64,000 bases of DNA from positions 744,001-808,000 of the forward strand of contig NZ_LR215008.1 of assembly GCF_900660575.1 (NCBI RefSeq), read 5' to 3'. Below are positions 60,601 through 64,000 of this stretch, in pieces (the first letter of the stretch is position 1; the number at the start of each line of letters is the position of its first letter). A model generated the notes under the pieces. That model was not told the origin of the DNA. It did no database searches and saw only the letters and a list, made by a program, of their open reading frames with translations. The position numbers were made by a program, and so were the translations under genes. The DNA is from Mycoplasmopsis pulmonis. GTDB taxonomy: Bacteria > Bacillota_I > Bacilli_A > Mycoplasmatales > Metamycoplasmataceae.

Positions 60601-63600
60601 ATGCAAGAATCGTTTTTGAATTTTTGTCAAGAAATTAACTTTGACATTCCAGAGTATCTTAAAAATACCAAAATAGCAAATCCTTATCATGATGAGGAAA
60701 AAAGTTTTTTTTCTTGTGAAATTGATTTTCTAGAAACTCCTAAATTTGAAGATTTTAAAAGCTTTTATTTAAAAACTAAAAACTTTTTAAATCAACTAGT
60801 CAAAGAACAAAAATTACTTTTTAAAATAGAAAATATTTTTTATGAAAAAAGTGAAATTAAAAAATATTTAGATTGAATAGCTGAACATTTTTTTAAAAAT
60901 TTTGACTTCAAAAACACATTTAGAATTGATGATTTAAAAGTTAATCTTGATGGAAAAATTTTTTTAACAGCTCATAGTAAACATAGCTTTGATTTATATA
61001 AAGATTTTGTTGAATTTGCAAACAAAAAGATGCAAAGTTTTGGCTTTGAAAATTTTTTACTTAAACTTGAATTAAATCAAATAGAAATTACAAATAATCA
61101 ACCTTTAGTCTCTTCTATAAATTCACAAGTAAAAACTCAAGCTAGTTCAGAAAACCAAAGTTTTAAAAAATCAAATTTTTACAACAAAAAAAGACATATT
61201 CAACTTTCATTAAAAGAGCTAATCAAAACTCAAGAAATGTTTGTAAGTGTTGTTGGAATGGTATTTAAAAAAGAGATAATTACAACAAACAGTAAAACTA
61301 AAATTTTCAAAATTTCAATCACTGATTTTCAAGAAGCAACAAGAGCACAAAAGTTTTCATATTTAGAAAAAGATCAAGAAATTTTTGATTCAATTCAAAT
61401 AAATGATTGAGTGAATGTTTGTGGTGAAATTCAACTTGAAAAAATGTCTTTAAAACAATTTATCAAAATTGAAAAAATTGAGAAAATTCGAAGCCCAATC
61501 AAAGATAGACAAGACAATGAAAAAGAAAAAAGAATTGAACTTTCTTTTAGATCAAAAATGTCTACAATGGATGGAATTTTATCTCCTTTAGATATTGTTA
61601 AACAAGCCAAAAAATTTAATCATAGTTCCATTGCTATTTTAGACCACAACTCAGTGCAAGCTTTTCCTGATTTTCATAATTTAACATATAAAGACAAAGA
61701 CTTTAAAGTTATTTACGGAATGACTTTAAGTGTTATTTCAAAAAGAAACAAAATTTTTGTTGAGCCTTTAAAAGATAAATTTTTTGACTACAAAATTTTA
61801 GATCAAGAATATGTTGTCTATGACATTGAAACAACTGGTCTTTCACCTATGTTAAATGAGCTAATTCAATTTGGAGCTAGTGTTATCAAAAATGGTCGTA
61901 TTATTGAGACACATCATTTTTTTATTAAGCCAAAATCTAAGCTAGATTCTTTTACTACAAAACTCACAGGAATAACTCAAGAACATCTTGAAAAAGGATA
62001 TGAACTTCAAGAAGCTTTAGAAAAAATTTCTTCAATTTTTAAAGCAAGGATCATGGTTGCACACAACGCTGCTTTTGACCATAATTTTTTAAAGCAAAAA
62101 TTTATAGATAACAACATTGAATTTGAAGAGATGATATCCATTGATACATTAAATCTTGCAAAGGTTTTAAATCCAATTTATAGAAGCTATCGTCTTGGAG
62201 AAGTAGCTTCAAAATTATCTGTTGTTTATGATCCTTCTATTGCTCATAGAGCAGATTATGACTCTTCAGTTTTAACCAATATTTTCATCTTACAAATGTC
62301 ACATTTAAAAGAAAAAGGTATTAACTTATTTAAAGAATTGAATTCACTTTCATCCGAAAAGTTTTATTCAAAAATGTTTGCAAAAGATATCTCCATAATT
62401 GCTAAAAATCAAGCAGGATTAAAAGAACTTTTTAAAATCAACTCTGATGTATTAACCAAGTATTATTTTGCTAATCCAAAGATGTTTTGAGAAGACATAA
62501 AAAGAAGTAAAAATTTATTAATTGGTTCAGGGGGATTAAATTCACCTTTAATTGATAAATTGCTTTTTTCTACTCAAGAAGATGTGCTTAATGAAATTGA
62601 TAAGTATGACTATATAGAAATTCCTTCACCAAATAATTTTTCACATTTTTGAACTACTAAATTTAGTGATCAACAAATTAAAATTCAACTTCAAAAATTA
62701 ATTAAATGAGCTAAAGAAAAAAACAAAATTATTGTCGCAATTGGTGAGCCTCGTTATAATGAAAAATGACAAAAAATTATTCATGAAATTTATATAAATT
62801 CAACTGGTATTGAAAATTCTCTTCATCCTCTTTTTATTATTAAAAAAGATATGGATACATTTTATCCAGAACAAATTTATAAAACTACAAATGAGATGAA
62901 ACAAGAATTTTCATTTTTATATGATCCTGAATTAATAGAAGAAATTGTTGTTAAAAATCCAAATTTAATATCTTCACAAATTGAAAAAATACAAGTTATC
63001 AAAGATAAACTTTATACACCAAAATTTGATGATTCTCACATTAAATTAAAAAAACTTGTTTATGAAAATGCATGAAAAAAATATGGAAAAAATCTCCCTG
63101 AAATTATTGAACAAAGAATTGAAAAAGAGCTTACACCAATTTTAAATTATGGTTTTGATGTTATTTATTGAATAAGTAGTATCTTAGTTCAAAAATCATT
63201 AAGTGATGGTTATCTTGTAGGCTCAAGAGGATCAATTGGTTCTTCATTAGTGGCAACACTTTCTGGAATAACTGAAGTTAATCCTTTAGCTCCTCACTAT
63301 ATATGTTCAAAGTGCCAATATTTTGAACTTGTAAAAGATCCAATGACAAATAGTGGCTTTGATTTAGATGATAAAAAATGCCCTAAGTGTAATAGCTTTT
63401 TAGATAAAGATGGTCAAACCATTCCTTTTGAAACATTCTTAGGTTTTAAAGCAGATAAAGTTCCAGATATTGATCTTAATTTTTCTGGTGAGTATCAAGG
63501 TAAAATTCACGATGAAGTAAAAAGACTTTTTGGTTCTAAACACACTTTTAGAGCTGGAACAATTTCAACAGTTGCTGAAAAAACAGCTTATGGTTACATT

Positions 63601-64000
63601 AAGAAATATTTAGAAACTGCCTCACTTGATTATAGTGATAATTTTGTTGATTTTTTAACCGAAAAATCAACTGGAGTAAAAAGAACAACAGGGCAACATC
63701 CAGGTGGAATAATCATCATTCCAAAAGAATTTGATGTTGAAGATTTTACTCCAGTTAATTTTCCAGCAAATGACACCGAAAGTTCATGAAAAACAACTCA
63801 CTTTGATTTCCATGCAATTCATGACAATGTTCTTAAATTAGACATACTTGGTCACGATGATCCAACGGCTTTAAAAATGTTGGAAAAACTCACTGGAGTA
63901 AATGTTAAAGACATACCTAAAAAAGATGAAAAAATAATTTCAATTTTTACCTCACCAAAAGCTCTTGGAATTAGCTCAGAAGAGATTCTAGGAGAAAAAA
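60601..64000 (+). CDS. polC: DNA polymerase III alpha subunit, PolC type (3' truncated)
   Basis: At least 1133 residues, running off the window. Order seen: N-terminal domain; OB fold ([16 protein letters not shown], then [18 protein letters not shown]); PHP domain ([26 protein letters not shown]); an inserted DEDDh 3'-5' exonuclease ([37 protein letters not shown]); the rest of the PHP domain; then the polymerase with the PolC zinc finger (CSKCQYFE...CPKCNSF) and the active-site segment [14 protein letters not shown]. It is the replicative polymerase of low-GC Gram-positive bacteria and mollicutes. No Shine-Dalgarno precedes the ATG, and an AT-rich -10-like stretch lies very close, so the mRNA may be leaderless. 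TGA codons at many places are Trp. Confidence 0.96.

Overview
The window is about 64 kb of AT-rich mollicute chromosome. UGA must be read as tryptophan: nearly every long gene runs through in-frame TGA codons that fall at conserved Trp positions, as in the permeases, IleS, PyrG, PolC and the transposase. The 16S and 23S rRNAs, a tmRNA whose tag begins GTKKQENDYQ and ends NLAFASV, and a 1286-bp IS3-family element that looks like IS1138 all point to Mycoplasma (Mycoplasmopsis) pulmonis or a very close relative. The species call rests on remembered features, not on a search.

Layout. 1-10.8 kb holds sugar and nucleoside catabolism: a maltodextrin-type ABC transporter (two permeases, an ATPase and a small membrane protein), a GntR/UTRA regulator, a type I pullulanase, then deoD-deoA. 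10.9-24.1 kb is a tandem array of very large surface proteins built from lipoprotein-17-like modules with a shared Trp-rich C-terminal domain. It has three large members, one of them frameshifted near its start, plus one decayed copy. 24.2-30.9 kb is a minus-strand array of three protease-lipoprotein units. Only the rightmost unit keeps a full subtilisin-like protease; the other two carry the same internal deletion that removes the catalytic domain. An IS3-family element has inserted between two units. 31-38 kb is housekeeping (rpsT, ruvAB, secDF), a YhcH-family protein and a frameshifted amino-acid permease. 38.1-40.8 kb is a compact three-gene cluster (PHP phosphoesterase, SMC/AAA-like ATPase, small protein) abutting tRNA-Ser. 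It resembles a split TrlF-type system and is the best candidate here for an undescribed system. 41-48 kb holds cls, tmRNA, pyrG, ileS and lspA. 48.2-52.3 kb holds two more large membrane-anchored proteins with lipoprotein-17-like modules. 52.5-57.6 kb is a minus-strand 16S-23S rRNA operon without an adjacent 5S gene, driven by three similar tandem promoters. 57.6-60.6 kb holds ymdB, rbfA, ylxM, ftsY, tRNA-Arg and the SRP RNA. polC runs off the right edge.

How the genes work together. The transporter, pullulanase and regulator form a likely alpha-glucan uptake and debranching module, and deoD-deoA recover bases and pentose phosphate from nucleosides. FtsY and the SRP RNA (co-translational targeting), SecDF and LspA (lipoprotein signal peptidase) are parts of the secretion route that the many surface proteins need. 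The array of modular proteins and the protease-lipoprotein units show duplication, internal deletion, frameshift and gene conversion, as expected of host-exposed variable loci. Coordinates were worked out by hand; rRNA and ncRNA ends are approximate.
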